DNA from: Roseofilum reptotaenium CS-1145
Lineage (GTDB): Bacteria; Cyanobacteriota; Cyanobacteriia; Cyanobacteriales; Desertifilaceae
Assembly: GCF_028330985.1 (NCBI RefSeq)
Contig: NZ_JAQMUE010000031.1
Span: 1-64,000, forward strand
Reading direction: 5' to 3'
Length of the DNA stretch: 64,000 nucleotides
The translations under genes and the position numbers were made by a program. The notes below the pieces were generated by a model. That model had not been told where the DNA came from and searched no databases. It saw only the letters and a list, made by a program, of their open reading frames with translations. This document shows positions 53,885 through 62,681 of the stretch, one piece after another. How positions within the stretch are numbered: position 1 is the first letter of the stretch; each line of letters begins with the position of its first letter.

Positions 53885-54706
53885 ATGAGTCATTCCGAAT
53901 CATCGATCGCCTCCAGCTTAGAAGCCATGCAACGGCTGATTGAAGTCATTGCCCAGTTGCGATCGCCCTCTGGAGGGTGTCCTTGGGACTTAGCGCAAAC
54001 GCCCCAATCCCTGATTCCCCATGTGATTGAAGAAGCTTATGAAACGGTGGATGCCATTCGGGGAGGGGATCAAAGGGCGATCGCCGAAGAATTGGGGGAT
54101 TTACTCATGCAAGTGGTTTTGCAAGCCCAAATTGCCCAAGAAAATGGAGACTTTACCCTGAAAGAAGTGGCTGATGGCATTAGTGACAAACTGATCCGTC
54201 GCCATCCCCATGTCTTTGCTGATGTTGAAGTGGAAAGTGTCGAAGACGTTAGACAAAATTGGGAAGACATTAAAGCGGCTGAAAAAGGCAAAGCCCCTAA
54301 CCTATTGACAAAACTCGAACGATATGCATCGACTTTGCCGCCCCTAACCGCAGGCATGAAAATCTCTAAAAAAGCAGCTTCGGCCGGCTTTGAATGGGAT
54401 GATATTGAGGGAGTTTGGGGTAAATTTGAGGAAGAACTAGCTGAATTGAAACAGGCTGTCGCCCATGAGGATAAAGCCGCTCAACAAGGAGAACTTGGAG
54501 ATGTGCTATTTACCCTGATTACTCTCGCTCGTTGGCTAGAGTTAGATCCCTCGGAAGCCTTACACGGAACCTATGGCAAGTTTTTGAAACGCTTAACCAT
54601 CGTTGATGCGATCAGCGATCGCCCCCTATCCGAATATACCCTAGACGAACTAGAGGAACTCTGGCAGCAAGCGAAAAAGAGTGAGGCACTAGGGAATGGG
54701 CAATAG
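53885..54706 (+). CDS. mazG: Nucleoside triphosphate pyrophosphohydrolase MazG
   Basis: A 273-residue protein with two MazG-like domains. The first has LRSPSGGCPWDLAQTPQSL, EEAYETVDAI and EELGDLLMQVV (EExxE...ExxD metal motif). The second has FEEELAELKQAV and GELGDVLFTLI. It hydrolyses nucleoside triphosphates and helps clear aberrant nucleotides. ATG 53885 follows the heptamer repeat; a frame to 53840 would translate the repeat and is rejected. Confidence 0.95.
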   Translation: MSHSESSIASSLEAMQRLIEVIAQLRSPSGGCPWDLAQTPQSLIPHVIEEAYETVDAIRGGDQRAIAEELGDLLMQVVLQAQIAQENGDFTLKEVADGISDKLIRRHPHVFADVEVESVEDVRQNWEDIKAAEKGKAPNLLTKLERYASTLPPLTAGMKISKKAASAGFEWDDIEGVWGKFEEELAELKQAVAHEDKAAQQGELGDVLFTLITLARWLELDPSEALHGTYGKFLKRLTIVDAISDRPLSEYTLDELEELWQQAKKSEALGNGQ

Positions 54707-54790
54707 GCAATCGGCAATCGGGTTGTATCTACTCAAAGGCGGTAGAATAATTAGAGACCTGTTCACTTTTGGCACTCTAAACTCGATCCC

Positions 54791-54994
54791 ATGGGAGACT
54801 TCTTTCAGAACGTATCGCGCTATCCTCGGTACTTAATTACCTTCACGCTAGGCATTTTCTTCTTTTTATTCAAATCTGTCCAGCCGCTCTTTCGCACTCC
54901 CGTAACGGCGATCGCCACTTTGGGACTTCTAGTTTCCAGCTTAGTCTTCCTAACCCTGACATTACGGGCTATGCTAGGATTAGCTCCGGTGTGA
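54791..54994 (+). CDS. ycf33: DUF751 / Ycf33 family membrane protein
   Basis: A 67-residue protein: FFQNVSRYPRYLITFTLGIF, then two hydrophobic spans ending LRAMLGLAPV. It matches Ycf33, shared by cyanobacteria and some plastids; function unknown. It lies between mazG and rbfA on the same strand. Confidence 0.9.
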   Translation: MGDFFQNVSRYPRYLITFTLGIFFFLFKSVQPLFRTPVTAIATLGLLVSSLVFLTLTLRAMLGLAPV

Positions 54995-55071
54995 AGATCG
55001 CATCAAACAAGATTCGGACTTTAGACCCGAGAAAATAACCGCTAATCACCCCAAAATGTGGAGGAAGTCTT

Positions 55072-55482
55072 ATGGCTAACAGTCGTCGTGTCTCTCGCGT
55101 GTCCTCCCAAATTAAACGCGAAGTCGGCCAAATGTTGCTTCATGGCATTAAAGATGACCGAGTAGGGGCGGGTATGGTCAGCGTTACCGATGTGGATGTC
55201 TCTGGAGATCTGCAACATGCTAAAATTTTCGTCAGTATTTACGGTACGGAAGAAGCAAAAGCCGAAACCATGGAAGGATTGGAGTCTGCAACTCCCTATG
55301 TTCGCTATGAACTCGGCCATCGGATGCAGTTACGGCGCACTCCAGAGGTGGTATTTTTAGAAGATACCTCTTTGGAAAGGGGCGATCGCCTTTTGCATCT
55401 GATTAACCAGATTTCCCACGAGCATCATCCCCTCGAAGATGAGGACTCAGAAAAGATTGTCTCCGCTGAAGACAATGAGTAA
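55072..55482 (+). CDS. rbfA: Ribosome-binding factor A
   Basis: A 136-residue KH-fold protein needed for 16S rRNA maturation: [39 protein letters not shown] and [21 protein letters not shown] long acidic C-terminal tail follows. GGAGGAAG lies just upstream of the ATG. It is followed 23 bp later by the GH3 gene. Confidence 0.95.
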   Translation: MANSRRVSRVSSQIKREVGQMLLHGIKDDRVGAGMVSVTDVDVSGDLQHAKIFVSIYGTEEAKAETMEGLESATPYVRYELGHRMQLRRTPEVVFLEDTSLERGDRLLHLINQISHEHHPLEDEDSEKIVSAEDNE

Positions 55483-55505
55483 AGCTGTCAGGCAGGTGTA
55501 GAGCA

Positions 55506-57077
55506 ATGGTACATTCAACTTATTCTTTTCATCTGCCCGATCCAGCTTCTCTTTCTTTAGAGCAACAGGTTGCCCAAATGGTCGTCATTCGGGCAAGTGG
55601 CTATTTATTCGATCATCAAATCCGCTACCCTGATTGGGAACCACCGAATGATACCCTAAAAGCCTGGATTGCCCAGTGGGGCGTGGGTGGCGTGATTTTA
55701 GTGGGTGGAAGTGCGGCGGAGCTGCACGATCGCATTAACCGTTTGCAGAGTTGGGCAATGTTTCCCCTTTTGGTGGGTGCAGATGTGGAAGAAGGAGTGG
55801 GACAACGCTTTAGTGGCGCTACCCATTTTCCACCCCCCATGGCACTGGGGGAGATCGCTGAAAAATCACTCCAAGCAGCTCGCCACTATGCCCAACAGAT
55901 GGGGGAAATGACGGCAAAAGAGGCGATCGCGATCGGCTTAAATTGGCTCTATGCGCCTGTGGTAGATGTGAATAATAATCCCCAAAATCCGGTGATTAAT
56001 GTGCGAGCATTTGCCCAAACACCGCAACGGGTGAGTCAATTAGCTGCCGCCTATATTGAAGGAGTTCAACCCTATCCGATTTTAACCACAGCCAAACATT
56101 TTCCCGGCCATGGAGATACGGCGGTAGACTCCCATTTAGAACTGCCGGTGCTTCCCCATTCGGAAGGGCGGTTAGCCGAGATTGAGCTACCCCCGTTTCA
56201 GGGAGCGATCGCCGCTGGAGTCGATAGCATTATGAGCGCCCATTTGCAGATTCCGGCTTGGGATGAGCAATATCCAGCCACGTTATCTCCCAAAATTCTT
56301 ACCCAGAAACTACGTCAAGAGTTGGGCTTTAGCGGTTTAATTGTCACCGATGCTCTGGTGATGGGAGCCATTACCAAGCATTATGGCAGCCACGAGGCAG
56401 CCGTTTTAGCCGTGCAAGCAGGCGCTGATATTCTGCTCATGCCCCAAGATCCTCCAGGGGCGATCGCCGCCGTCTGTGCCGCCGTCAGAGCCGGAAAAAT
56501 TGCTCCAGAACGCATCGAAGCCTCCGTAGAGCGCATTTTTCAAGCCAAACAAAAGGTTAAACCGAGACCAGATTCTCCGCAATTTCCCCAAAGTCTGGGC
56601 AACCCAGAACCCCGCCAAGCCGTGCAATCTATCCTCCGAGATGCCCAGGAAACGGGTGGACATCTGCCCCTCAATCCCCAAGGAGGATGTAATTTAATAG
56701 TTGTCGATGATGCCTTGGATTGTTCCGTATTGGCAAAACCCGCGCCCGCCATTCTGATGCCAGCAGCCCAGGGATATCGGTTGCAGCTCGTAGACCGTCA
56801 TACCCCCAGTTTACTCCCCCAAGGTCAAGAACCAACCTTGTTACAATTGTTTGTTCGCGGTCATCCCTTTCGCGGGAGTTCCACGTTGAATGAAACGGCG
56901 ATCGCCTGGTTTGAAGCCTTGCTTAAAACCCATGATCTGCAAGCCTTGGTCATTTATGGCAGTCCCTATATCCTGGAAATTCTGCGTCCCCAACTGCCCG
57001 ATACTGTGCCTTATGTGTTCAGTTACGGACAAATGCCAGACGCACAAGCGATCGCCCTGAAAACCCTAGGCTTTTGA
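55506..57077 (+). CDS. Glycoside hydrolase family 3 protein (beta-N-acetylhexosaminidase-like)
   Basis: A 523-residue protein. The GH3 N-terminal domain holds FPLLVGADVEEGVGQRFSGA, AKHFPGHGDTAVDSHLELPV (KHFPGHG...D, typical of NagZ) and LIVTDALVMGAI with the nucleophilic aspartate. A C-terminal domain of about 160 residues follows. Probable role: peptidoglycan recycling by release of N-acetylglucosamine. No signal peptide, as for cytosolic NagZ, but longer than the short NagZ. Starts 23 bp after rbfA. Confidence 0.9.
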   Translation: MVHSTYSFHLPDPASLSLEQQVAQMVVIRASGYLFDHQIRYPDWEPPNDTLKAWIAQWGVGGVILVGGSAAELHDRINRLQSWAMFPLLVGADVEEGVGQRFSGATHFPPPMALGEIAEKSLQAARHYAQQMGEMTAKEAIAIGLNWLYAPVVDVNNNPQNPVINVRAFAQTPQRVSQLAAAYIEGVQPYPILTTAKHFPGHGDTAVDSHLELPVLPHSEGRLAEIELPPFQGAIAAGVDSIMSAHLQIPAWDEQYPATLSPKILTQKLRQELGFSGLIVTDALVMGAITKHYGSHEAAVLAVQAGADILLMPQDPPGAIAAVCAAVRAGKIAPERIEASVERIFQAKQKVKPRPDSPQFPQSLGNPEPRQAVQSILRDAQETGGHLPLNPQGGCNLIVVDDALDCSVLAKPAPAILMPAAQGYRLQLVDRHTPSLLPQGQEPTLLQLFVRGHPFRGSSTLNETAIAWFEALLKTHDLQALVIYGSPYILEILRPQLPDTVPYVFSYGQMPDAQAIALKTLGF

Positions 57078-57111
57078 AAGATCCTTCTTGAGTCATTCTA
57101 AGCATTAGGAG

Positions 57112-57237
57112 TCATACGGCTGCTTGGCGCATGAGATCCGCTTCAAAATCTTCCCACGCAATACCTGAAGCAAAGTCCTGAGCTAACTTAGCTGCATTGA
57201 GCATATCTAGTAAGTAGTGAATCTCACGAGGTTGCAT
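57112..57237 (-). pseudogene. hepT: Truncated HepT (HEPN/DUF86) toxin remnant
   Basis: A 41-residue frame beginning MQPREIHYLLDMLNAAKLAQ and ending EADLMRQAAV matches the start of HepT RNases (normally about 110 residues). It stops at TGA 57112-57114, before the RX4HxY active site, and downstream DNA shows no continuation in any frame before the GH3 gene. It overlaps the MNT gene by 14 bp, the normal arrangement, so the module is broken. Confidence 0.75.
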
Positions 57238-57541
57238 AAATCGTGTGAGTAGAACTTAAAATTGCTTTGCGCCGCAGATAATTTCGACTTTGCTCAATTC
57301 CTTGACGTTCGACTAAATCAACATCTCTGGCAAATATTTTCCGTAACTCATCTTCCATATCCACCAAATGCAGCAACGTCCAGCGGGCATCCTCGGCAAA
57401 GGAAACTAAGACATCAACATCACTACGATCGCGATCGAAATTTTCTTGCAAGACCGAACCAAATAATGCCAGTTCCGTAATCTTCCAGCGATCGCAGAAC
57501 TGAGCAATTTGGCGATCGTCAATCGGAATTTGAATTGGCAT
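57224..57541 (-). CDS. mntA: MNT-type nucleotidyltransferase antitoxin
   Basis: A 105-residue minimal nucleotidyltransferase: MPIQIPIDDRQIAQFCDRW, then LALFGSVLQENFDRDRSDVD, which holds the GSx10DxD catalytic motif. In the HepT/MNT system the antitoxin AMPylates HepT at its RX4HxY site. Here the partner is only a fragment, so MNT may be an orphan. A 30-bp palindrome lies 9 bp ahead of the start. The ATG at 57541 is preferred over a longer frame that crosses the palindrome. Confidence 0.88.
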   Translation of the reverse strand: MPIQIPIDDRQIAQFCDRWKITELALFGSVLQENFDRDRSDVDVLVSFAEDARWTLLHLVDMEDELRKIFARDVDLVERQGIEQSRNYLRRKAILSSTHTIYATS

Positions 57542-57550
57542 ATGCAAACA

Positions 57551-57580
57551 ACTAGAGACAAGGTACACCTTGTCTCTAGT
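57551..57580. promoter_or_regulatory. 30-bp palindromic operator candidate of the MNT/HepT module
   Basis: ACTAGAGACAAGG, spacer TACA, CCTTGTCTCTAGT: perfect 13-bp arms directly upstream of the mntA start. No T-tract follows on the minus strand, which makes an operator more likely than a terminator of the preceding PEP-CTERM gene. Confidence 0.5.
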
Positions 57581-57658
57581 CTACAACAACCCACTTTACT
57601 ATTCCTTGGAGCAGCGATCGCACCAGCAATGGGTCACCTGATAACCCAAAACGCTTAT

Positions 57659-58603
57659 TTAGCTTTGTTTACGCAGCTTTGCACCAGCAAACATTAAGCC
57701 GACGAGAGCTAAACCAGTGAGTGCAGTGGGTTCGGGAACGGGAACAGTAGCGACTTCTTCAAAAATACCTTCTATAGCCATCCCATCATTGGTGCATTCA
57801 GCGAACAGATGAGCCACAAACTCACCGAGCATTTCCGGGGTTCTGGTGAAGCTAAACCCAAAGGTTGTAGCTCCCAGCTTATTGTTGCCGACTCCAAAAG
57901 CGCCCGCAAAGTCTAAGCCTAAACCACTCAGTTGGCTCTGACTCAGCAGTTGGAAGTTATCGTTTTCGACTTTAGTTCCAGAGGCAATGGAGGTGGGAGC
58001 GCCACGCTTGGCTGTGTAGAAAGAAGTTTCAGAGGATTCAAGATCGCCGAAAGACTTGATACCAGCATTGCGATCTTGAACATTCAGGCTGCGGTTTTTG
58101 GTGTGATTGTAATGCTTTTGGATGGTAGACCAACCAGAGTTTCTGGCACTAACATTTTTGGTGGTAATGTCTTTATACAGACCTAGAGGATTGGTTCCCT
58201 GGGCAGCATCCTGAGCGGCATTCTTGAGTCCCCGTCCAAAGGAGTCGTTGGTTTCGGCGAAGTGAATACCATACTCTTGTCCACCAACGCTGAAGAGAAA
58301 GTCACCCCAACCGATGTTTTTGTCTTTCGCACCACCATGATATCTTCCGTCTAACGCTAGGTTGGCGTTAATTCCAACAGTAATGGTGTCTCCCTCTTGG
58401 TGAACTGCCATGCCATACATTTCATAGCCCGATACTTTGCGCCCATCAACCCATGAATAGCCACCAGTACCATCGTCGGAGTAATCGCGAGCGTAGTTCC
58501 AACCATTGTAGAAGCTTCCAGCTTGGGCAACTCCGGTCATACTCAGCAGACAAACGGTAGTTGCAGCAGTACCGATAAGAGTTTGAATAGAATTAAGTTT
58601 CAT
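57659..58603 (-). CDS. PEP-CTERM-sorted surface or secreted protein
   Basis: A 314-residue exported protein. The signal peptide ends near GVAQAGS (residues 1-29). The C-terminus has VPVPEPTALTGLALVGLMFA and the basic tail KLRKQS, the exosortase sorting signal. The mature domain (YNGWNYARDYSDDGTGGYSW, FLFSVGGQEYGIHFAE and AECTNDGMAIEG) resembles cyanobacterial exosortase-dependent surface proteins of the XDD group, but I am not sure of the subfamily. Transcribed alone. The second such protein in the window. Confidence 0.85.
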   Translation of the reverse strand: MKLNSIQTLIGTAATTVCLLSMTGVAQAGSFYNGWNYARDYSDDGTGGYSWVDGRKVSGYEMYGMAVHQEGDTITVGINANLALDGRYHGGAKDKNIGWGDFLFSVGGQEYGIHFAETNDSFGRGLKNAAQDAAQGTNPLGLYKDITTKNVSARNSGWSTIQKHYNHTKNRSLNVQDRNAGIKSFGDLESSETSFYTAKRGAPTSIASGTKVENDNFQLLSQSQLSGLGLDFAGAFGVGNNKLGATTFGFSFTRTPEMLGEFVAHLFAECTNDGMAIEGIFEEVATVPVPEPTALTGLALVGLMFAGAKLRKQS

Positions 58604-59138
58604 GAGGTTTGCTCCTTCTGTTCTGTGTTATCTGGTGTTGCCCACTTAACCGCCGTCTTTAACATTAATCAATATGAATGATTATTTTTGCTTCAACAGA
58701 TGCACGCAAACTTCACGGCGTTTAGTAGGCTTTGTTTTTACCCTATATTCAGCATATGCGAGTTCCTCAGCCATGCCATCGGCAAAGCTGCTGAATTTAG
58801 ATTGCATCTCAAATGAAGACTCTGTGAAAGATACAGAAGCAGTACAAGGGAAGACCCCTAGAAACCCCTATTTTTAAAGCCAGGTTTATTTATCTGACCA
58901 ATAAATTATGAAATCTACACAAATACTCAGCAATTTTGGCAGGCTGTAGGGAAAGGCTGCCAAAATTGTCGTAAGAGTAGCAACACCCTTACCCGCTTCC
59001 ATTCCAGATCGGTTGAGAATTTATTCAGGACTTCACTCTGTTAGAGCCTATTACTGCCTGTTCCCCGTTCCCTGTCTCCCAGAACAAAAGGCTTTAATGG
59101 ACCTCAACCTTGGCTAAAAACCGGGTTGCTAATCAGGT
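58604..59138. other. Gene-free 535-bp region with a perfect hairpin
   Basis: No supported gene. CAATTTTGGCAG (58931-58942) is exactly inverted as CTGCCAAAATTG (58957-58968) around a 14-nt loop. Heptamer-like TTCCC units lie near 59058-59078. An open frame at 58674-58877 shows no family features. Confidence 0.6.
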
Positions 59139-60062
59139 TTACAAATATTCTAGAAGTTGTTCGCGAGACCATTTGCGGAGTTTGAGTAATGTCTTGACAA
59201 ACTTGCTTGTGGGAAGGGCGATCATTTTTGGCTTGATGGCTAAGAGTTCTTCATCAATTTCGGTAAATTTGTCCTGTAAAAAGGCATCAATGAGAGTTGC
59301 TCGCTCTTTTTCCCGTTCCCTGGCAAGTTCTTCTTGGTACACGTCAGACGATCTGATTCTTTCTTTTTCGGCAAGCAGTTTTATCTGTACTTCCATTTCG
59401 GAAATAGGTTGAAATTCAGACCATTCTTCACGACACAGTAAGATTTTATAGAGATCTAAATCCAGTTCTTCTATGTAAGGAAAGTGACCTATTGGTGCTT
59501 GTTCGAGATCAAGGATTAAATCCCCCTCACTCATCCAACGATAATTATCTGTGTACCAACCTAGAATCTTTCCAAAGTCCTCTAAGACAATCTCTCTAGA
59601 GTCTTCAGTTCCTCCGATTTCTCGGTAGATTTGACTTTGAATACTAAAGCTAAACTTACCATGACTGTATTGGAACCAAAGACGATCCATAATCTCTAAA
59701 TCCTCAGCAGGAATTTCTGCTAAGTCTTTTTCAGAAATATCGCTGCAACATCCAGAGTCAGTTAATTTCTGTAATTGAAATACTGTTTCTTCATTTGCTT
59801 CTTGCCAATGTCCACATTTGAGAAGATATTTTAACCGTGCATAACTTTGTCCAGAAGAAGATTGTAAGGGGATGTCGTCTGAGGGTGCATCGAGTTGAGT
59901 GTCAGCAGGGGAAGCAGATTGTGTCGGTTTCGTATCGGATAAACCAGACGCTTTTATTTTTGCAAGCTGCGCTTTTATATTCTCCTGTTCTTTCGTTAAC
60001 CGATCCACTTGTTCCGAAAGTTGGATCAAACGCACCTCAAAACGAGTCTCTACCTCTTCCAT
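59139..60062 (-). CDS. GUN4-domain protein with N-terminal coiled coil
   Basis: A 307-residue protein. A coiled coil (about 1-40; LIQLSEQVDRLTKEQENIKA) and a Ser/Pro linker are followed by a GUN4 domain (about 75-185): YARLKYLLKCGHWQEANEET, EDLEIMDRLWFQYSHGKFSF and SIQSQIYREIGG. GUN4 domains bind porphyrins; true Gun4 activates Mg-chelatase. The C-terminal third is helical and ends LRKWSREQLLEYL, as in DUF4351-like proteins. So it is a GUN4-like signalling protein rather than Gun4 itself. GGAGG lies 5 bases before ATG 60062. Confidence 0.87.
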   Translation of the reverse strand: MEEVETRFEVRLIQLSEQVDRLTKEQENIKAQLAKIKASGLSDTKPTQSASPADTQLDAPSDDIPLQSSSGQSYARLKYLLKCGHWQEANEETVFQLQKLTDSGCCSDISEKDLAEIPAEDLEIMDRLWFQYSHGKFSFSIQSQIYREIGGTEDSREIVLEDFGKILGWYTDNYRWMSEGDLILDLEQAPIGHFPYIEELDLDLYKILLCREEWSEFQPISEMEVQIKLLAEKERIRSSDVYQEELAREREKERATLIDAFLQDKFTEIDEELLAIKPKMIALPTSKFVKTLLKLRKWSREQLLEYL

Positions 60063-60271
60063 AGTGTCCTCCAAGGCGATGTAGGATTAGTCGGGGATGA
60101 TCGGATGTTACCGTGACGATCGCGAGAACTCCCATCCCTGAGTATATCAGTATTGGAGCAATATAAAGCACTATAGAATTGTTTCTCGTCTTGGCTGAGG
60201 GGCAAAGAAACCGGGTTTCTCTGAGAACCTGGGATAGGAACGACAAAGTTGGGCACAAACCCGGTTTCTAG

Positions 60272-62530
60272 TCAGCCTCTTGGCTCAAACTTCTGTAATC
60301 GTAAGGCGTTGGTTACTACCGAAACGGAACTTAACGCCATCGCTCCCCCGGCAATAATGGGATTGAGTAACCAACCGAAAAGGGGATATAAAATACCGGC
60401 TGCAATGGGGATGGAGGCGGTGTTATAAATAAAGGCAAAAAATAGGTTTTGGCGGATATTGTTTAGGGTGGCATGGCTGAGTTGAATGGCGGTGATGATG
60501 CCTTGTAAGTCACCAGAAATTAAGGTGATGTCGCTAGCAGCGATCGCCACATCGGTTCCTGTACCAATGGCTATGCCGACATCGGCTTGGGCTAAGGCAG
60601 GGGCATCATTGATACCATCGCCAACCATGGCGACTAATTTACCGTTTTGTTGCAATTGGCGCACTGTATCGGCTTTGGAATCGGGGCGCACTTGGGCAAA
60701 AATCTGGGTAATACCGACTTGTGAGGCGATCGCCTCTGCTGTCTTCTGATTATCTCCTGTGAGCATCACTACGTCTAACCCCATGCGCTGTAGGCGTTTA
60801 ACTACAGCTTCTGAAGAGGGCTTGAGCGCATCGGCGATCGCCAATATCGCTTCCACCTGTCCATCCACTGCCATCCAAATTACCGTTTTTCCCGCATTCT
60901 CCCACTGCTCCTGATACTCGCTCAATGCCACACCCTGAGACGTTTTTACCGCCAGATTAATCTCCAACTCCTCCATCCATCGCCGAGTTCCCAGTTGGAT
61001 GAGGCGATCCGAAATATAACCTTGCACGCCACAGCCAGGAACCGCCTGAAACTGCTCCGGATCGCTCAAGCTTTTTTTCACCCCTTGACGCTCTCCATAG
61101 TCCACTACAGCCTTTCCTAGGGGATGCTCAGAGGATTTTTCCAAGCTGGCTGCTAGGGACAAAAGTTTCAATTCATTGCCGTGGGCGGTTCCCAAAACGG
61201 TGATATAGTCGGTAACTGTGGGTTTCCCTTCTGTCAGCGTTCCCGTTTTATCTAAAACAATGGTTTGCACCTGATGGGCAAGTTGTAAACTTTCCGCCCC
61301 TTTGATCAGAATTCCCTGTTGTGCCCCTTTCCCGGTTCCCACCATTACCGAGGTGGGCGTGGCTAACCCCAAAGCGCAAGGACAGGCAATGACTAAAACG
61401 CTGACGGTGGTTACCATGGCTAGGGTGAGGTTGCCAGTCAACAGAATCCAGGTGAGAAAGGTGATGGCAGCTATGGCTAAAACCGCAGGCACAAACCAGG
61501 AAGTCACGCGATCGGCTAATTTCTGAATGGGTGCTTTAGAACTTTGGGCATCTTTCACCAACTGGATAATCTGCGCTAAAACCGTATCTTTGCCCACACG
61601 GGTGGCTCCCATCTGAAAACTACCCGTTTGATTGATCGTTGCGCCAATAACTTCATCACCGGGCTGTTTCTCCACGGCGATACTTTCCCCGGTAACCATC
61701 GATTCATCAACTGTTGAGGAACCCTGAATGACTCTACCATCGACGGGGATTTTTTCGCCAGGACGGATCAAGAGGCGATCGCCCACTTGCACCTCGGTTA
61801 ACAGAATTTCCTGCTCTTCCCCATTCCGCATTACCCGTGCTGTTTTCGGTTGTAAGCCCATCAGAGCGTGAATGGCTGATGAAGTTTTCGATCGGGCTTG
61901 ATGTTCCAGCATTCTCCCCCACAAAATCAGGGTAACGATCACCACGGCTGCTTCATAATACACATCTGCGCTCAGTCCTTGAGCCTCAAAAAATCCAGGA
62001 AATAGGGTCGGAAACAAGGAATAGCAATAGGCTGAACCGGTTCCCAAAGCCACCAAACTATTCATATCCGCACTCTTGTGCTGAAAGGCTTTCCAGGCTC
62101 CGACAAAAAACGAACGACCACACCAAACCATAACCGGAGTTGACACCATCCATTGCAACCAAGGGTTATGGAGCCAATGGGGCCAACCTGGTATCGAAAG
62201 TCCAGTCATCATCGGGAAAGAACCCACCACTAACAGAACGGAAACCGCTCCCCCCAGCCAGAGTTTTTGTTGTAACTGTTGTCGCTCTAGATCGGAGTGT
62301 GCTTCCCCCTCTTCCTCTGAAGGAAGATGGGCTTGATATCCCGCATCTGCGACTATTTGTTGAATCCGATCTAAACTAACCGCACGGGGACTATATTCAA
62401 TGCTTGCTTCCCTAAGAGCAAAGTTAACGGAACAGTTCGTAACCCCTGATATGCCTTGAATCAGATTTTCAACCCGTTGGGCACAACCGGCACATGACAT
62501 GCCTTCTACCTGTAGCGTTTGCTGTTGCAT
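60272..62530 (-). CDS. Heavy-metal-translocating P1B-type ATPase (copper type)
   Basis: A 752-residue pump: one HMA domain ([14 protein letters not shown], Cys13 and Cys16), membrane helices, phosphatase TGES, ion-binding CPC in [15 protein letters not shown], phosphorylation [13 protein letters not shown] and hinge [23 protein letters not shown] plus the HMA motif indicate Cu(I), though Ag or others are possible; CopA/PacS/CtaA cannot be separated by eye. ATG 62530 has GGAGG upstream; an earlier ATG at 62551 lacks one. Its promoter carries a MerR-type dyad (see next entry). Confidence 0.93.
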   Translation of the reverse strand: MQQQTLQVEGMSCAGCAQRVENLIQGISGVTNCSVNFALREASIEYSPRAVSLDRIQQIVADAGYQAHLPSEEEGEAHSDLERQQLQQKLWLGGAVSVLLVVGSFPMMTGLSIPGWPHWLHNPWLQWMVSTPVMVWCGRSFFVGAWKAFQHKSADMNSLVALGTGSAYCYSLFPTLFPGFFEAQGLSADVYYEAAVVIVTLILWGRMLEHQARSKTSSAIHALMGLQPKTARVMRNGEEQEILLTEVQVGDRLLIRPGEKIPVDGRVIQGSSTVDESMVTGESIAVEKQPGDEVIGATINQTGSFQMGATRVGKDTVLAQIIQLVKDAQSSKAPIQKLADRVTSWFVPAVLAIAAITFLTWILLTGNLTLAMVTTVSVLVIACPCALGLATPTSVMVGTGKGAQQGILIKGAESLQLAHQVQTIVLDKTGTLTEGKPTVTDYITVLGTAHGNELKLLSLAASLEKSSEHPLGKAVVDYGERQGVKKSLSDPEQFQAVPGCGVQGYISDRLIQLGTRRWMEELEINLAVKTSQGVALSEYQEQWENAGKTVIWMAVDGQVEAILAIADALKPSSEAVVKRLQRMGLDVVMLTGDNQKTAEAIASQVGITQIFAQVRPDSKADTVRQLQQNGKLVAMVGDGINDAPALAQADVGIAIGTGTDVAIAASDITLISGDLQGIITAIQLSHATLNNIRQNLFFAFIYNTASIPIAAGILYPLFGWLLNPIIAGGAMALSSVSVVTNALRLQKFEPRG

Positions 62531-62558
62531 AACCTTCGCCCTCCAATTCATTGCCTAG

Positions 62559-62590
62559 AGTGTAAACACTCCACCCAACTGGAGAGTCAA
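62559..62590 (-). promoter_or_regulatory. MerR-family-type promoter of the P-type ATPase
   Basis: On the minus strand, -35 TTGACT and -10 TACACT are 20 bp apart, longer than the usual 17. Between them lies the dyad ACTCTCCA-GTTGGG-TGGAGTGT (one mismatch). That is the layout of CueR/ZntR/MerR-activated metal promoters. No merR-like gene is in the window. Confidence 0.55.
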
Positions 62591-62618
62591 GGGGTGGGTT
62601 ATAACCCCAATTGTTAGG

Positions 62619-62647
62619 TTGACAAAATAATCAACATTGGTTAGAAT
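62619..62647 (+). promoter_or_regulatory. Consensus-like sigma-70 promoter of the VWA gene
   Basis: TTGACA (62619-62624), a 17-bp spacer and TAGAAT (62642-62647), then 34 bp to the ATG. It drives the gene at 62682. Confidence 0.65.
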
Positions 62648-62681
62648 AGGGAGGTAATGATGCAAGAGGCTTGGATAACCT

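Noticed and set aside
57551-57580. Terminator of the PEP-CTERM gene
   Set aside because: The palindrome has no T-tract on the minus strand and sits directly at the mntA start, so an operator role fits better.
58674-58877. Open frame of 67 codons in the gap after the PEP-CTERM gene
   Set aside because: No ribosome-binding site, no recognisable motif, and unlikely composition.
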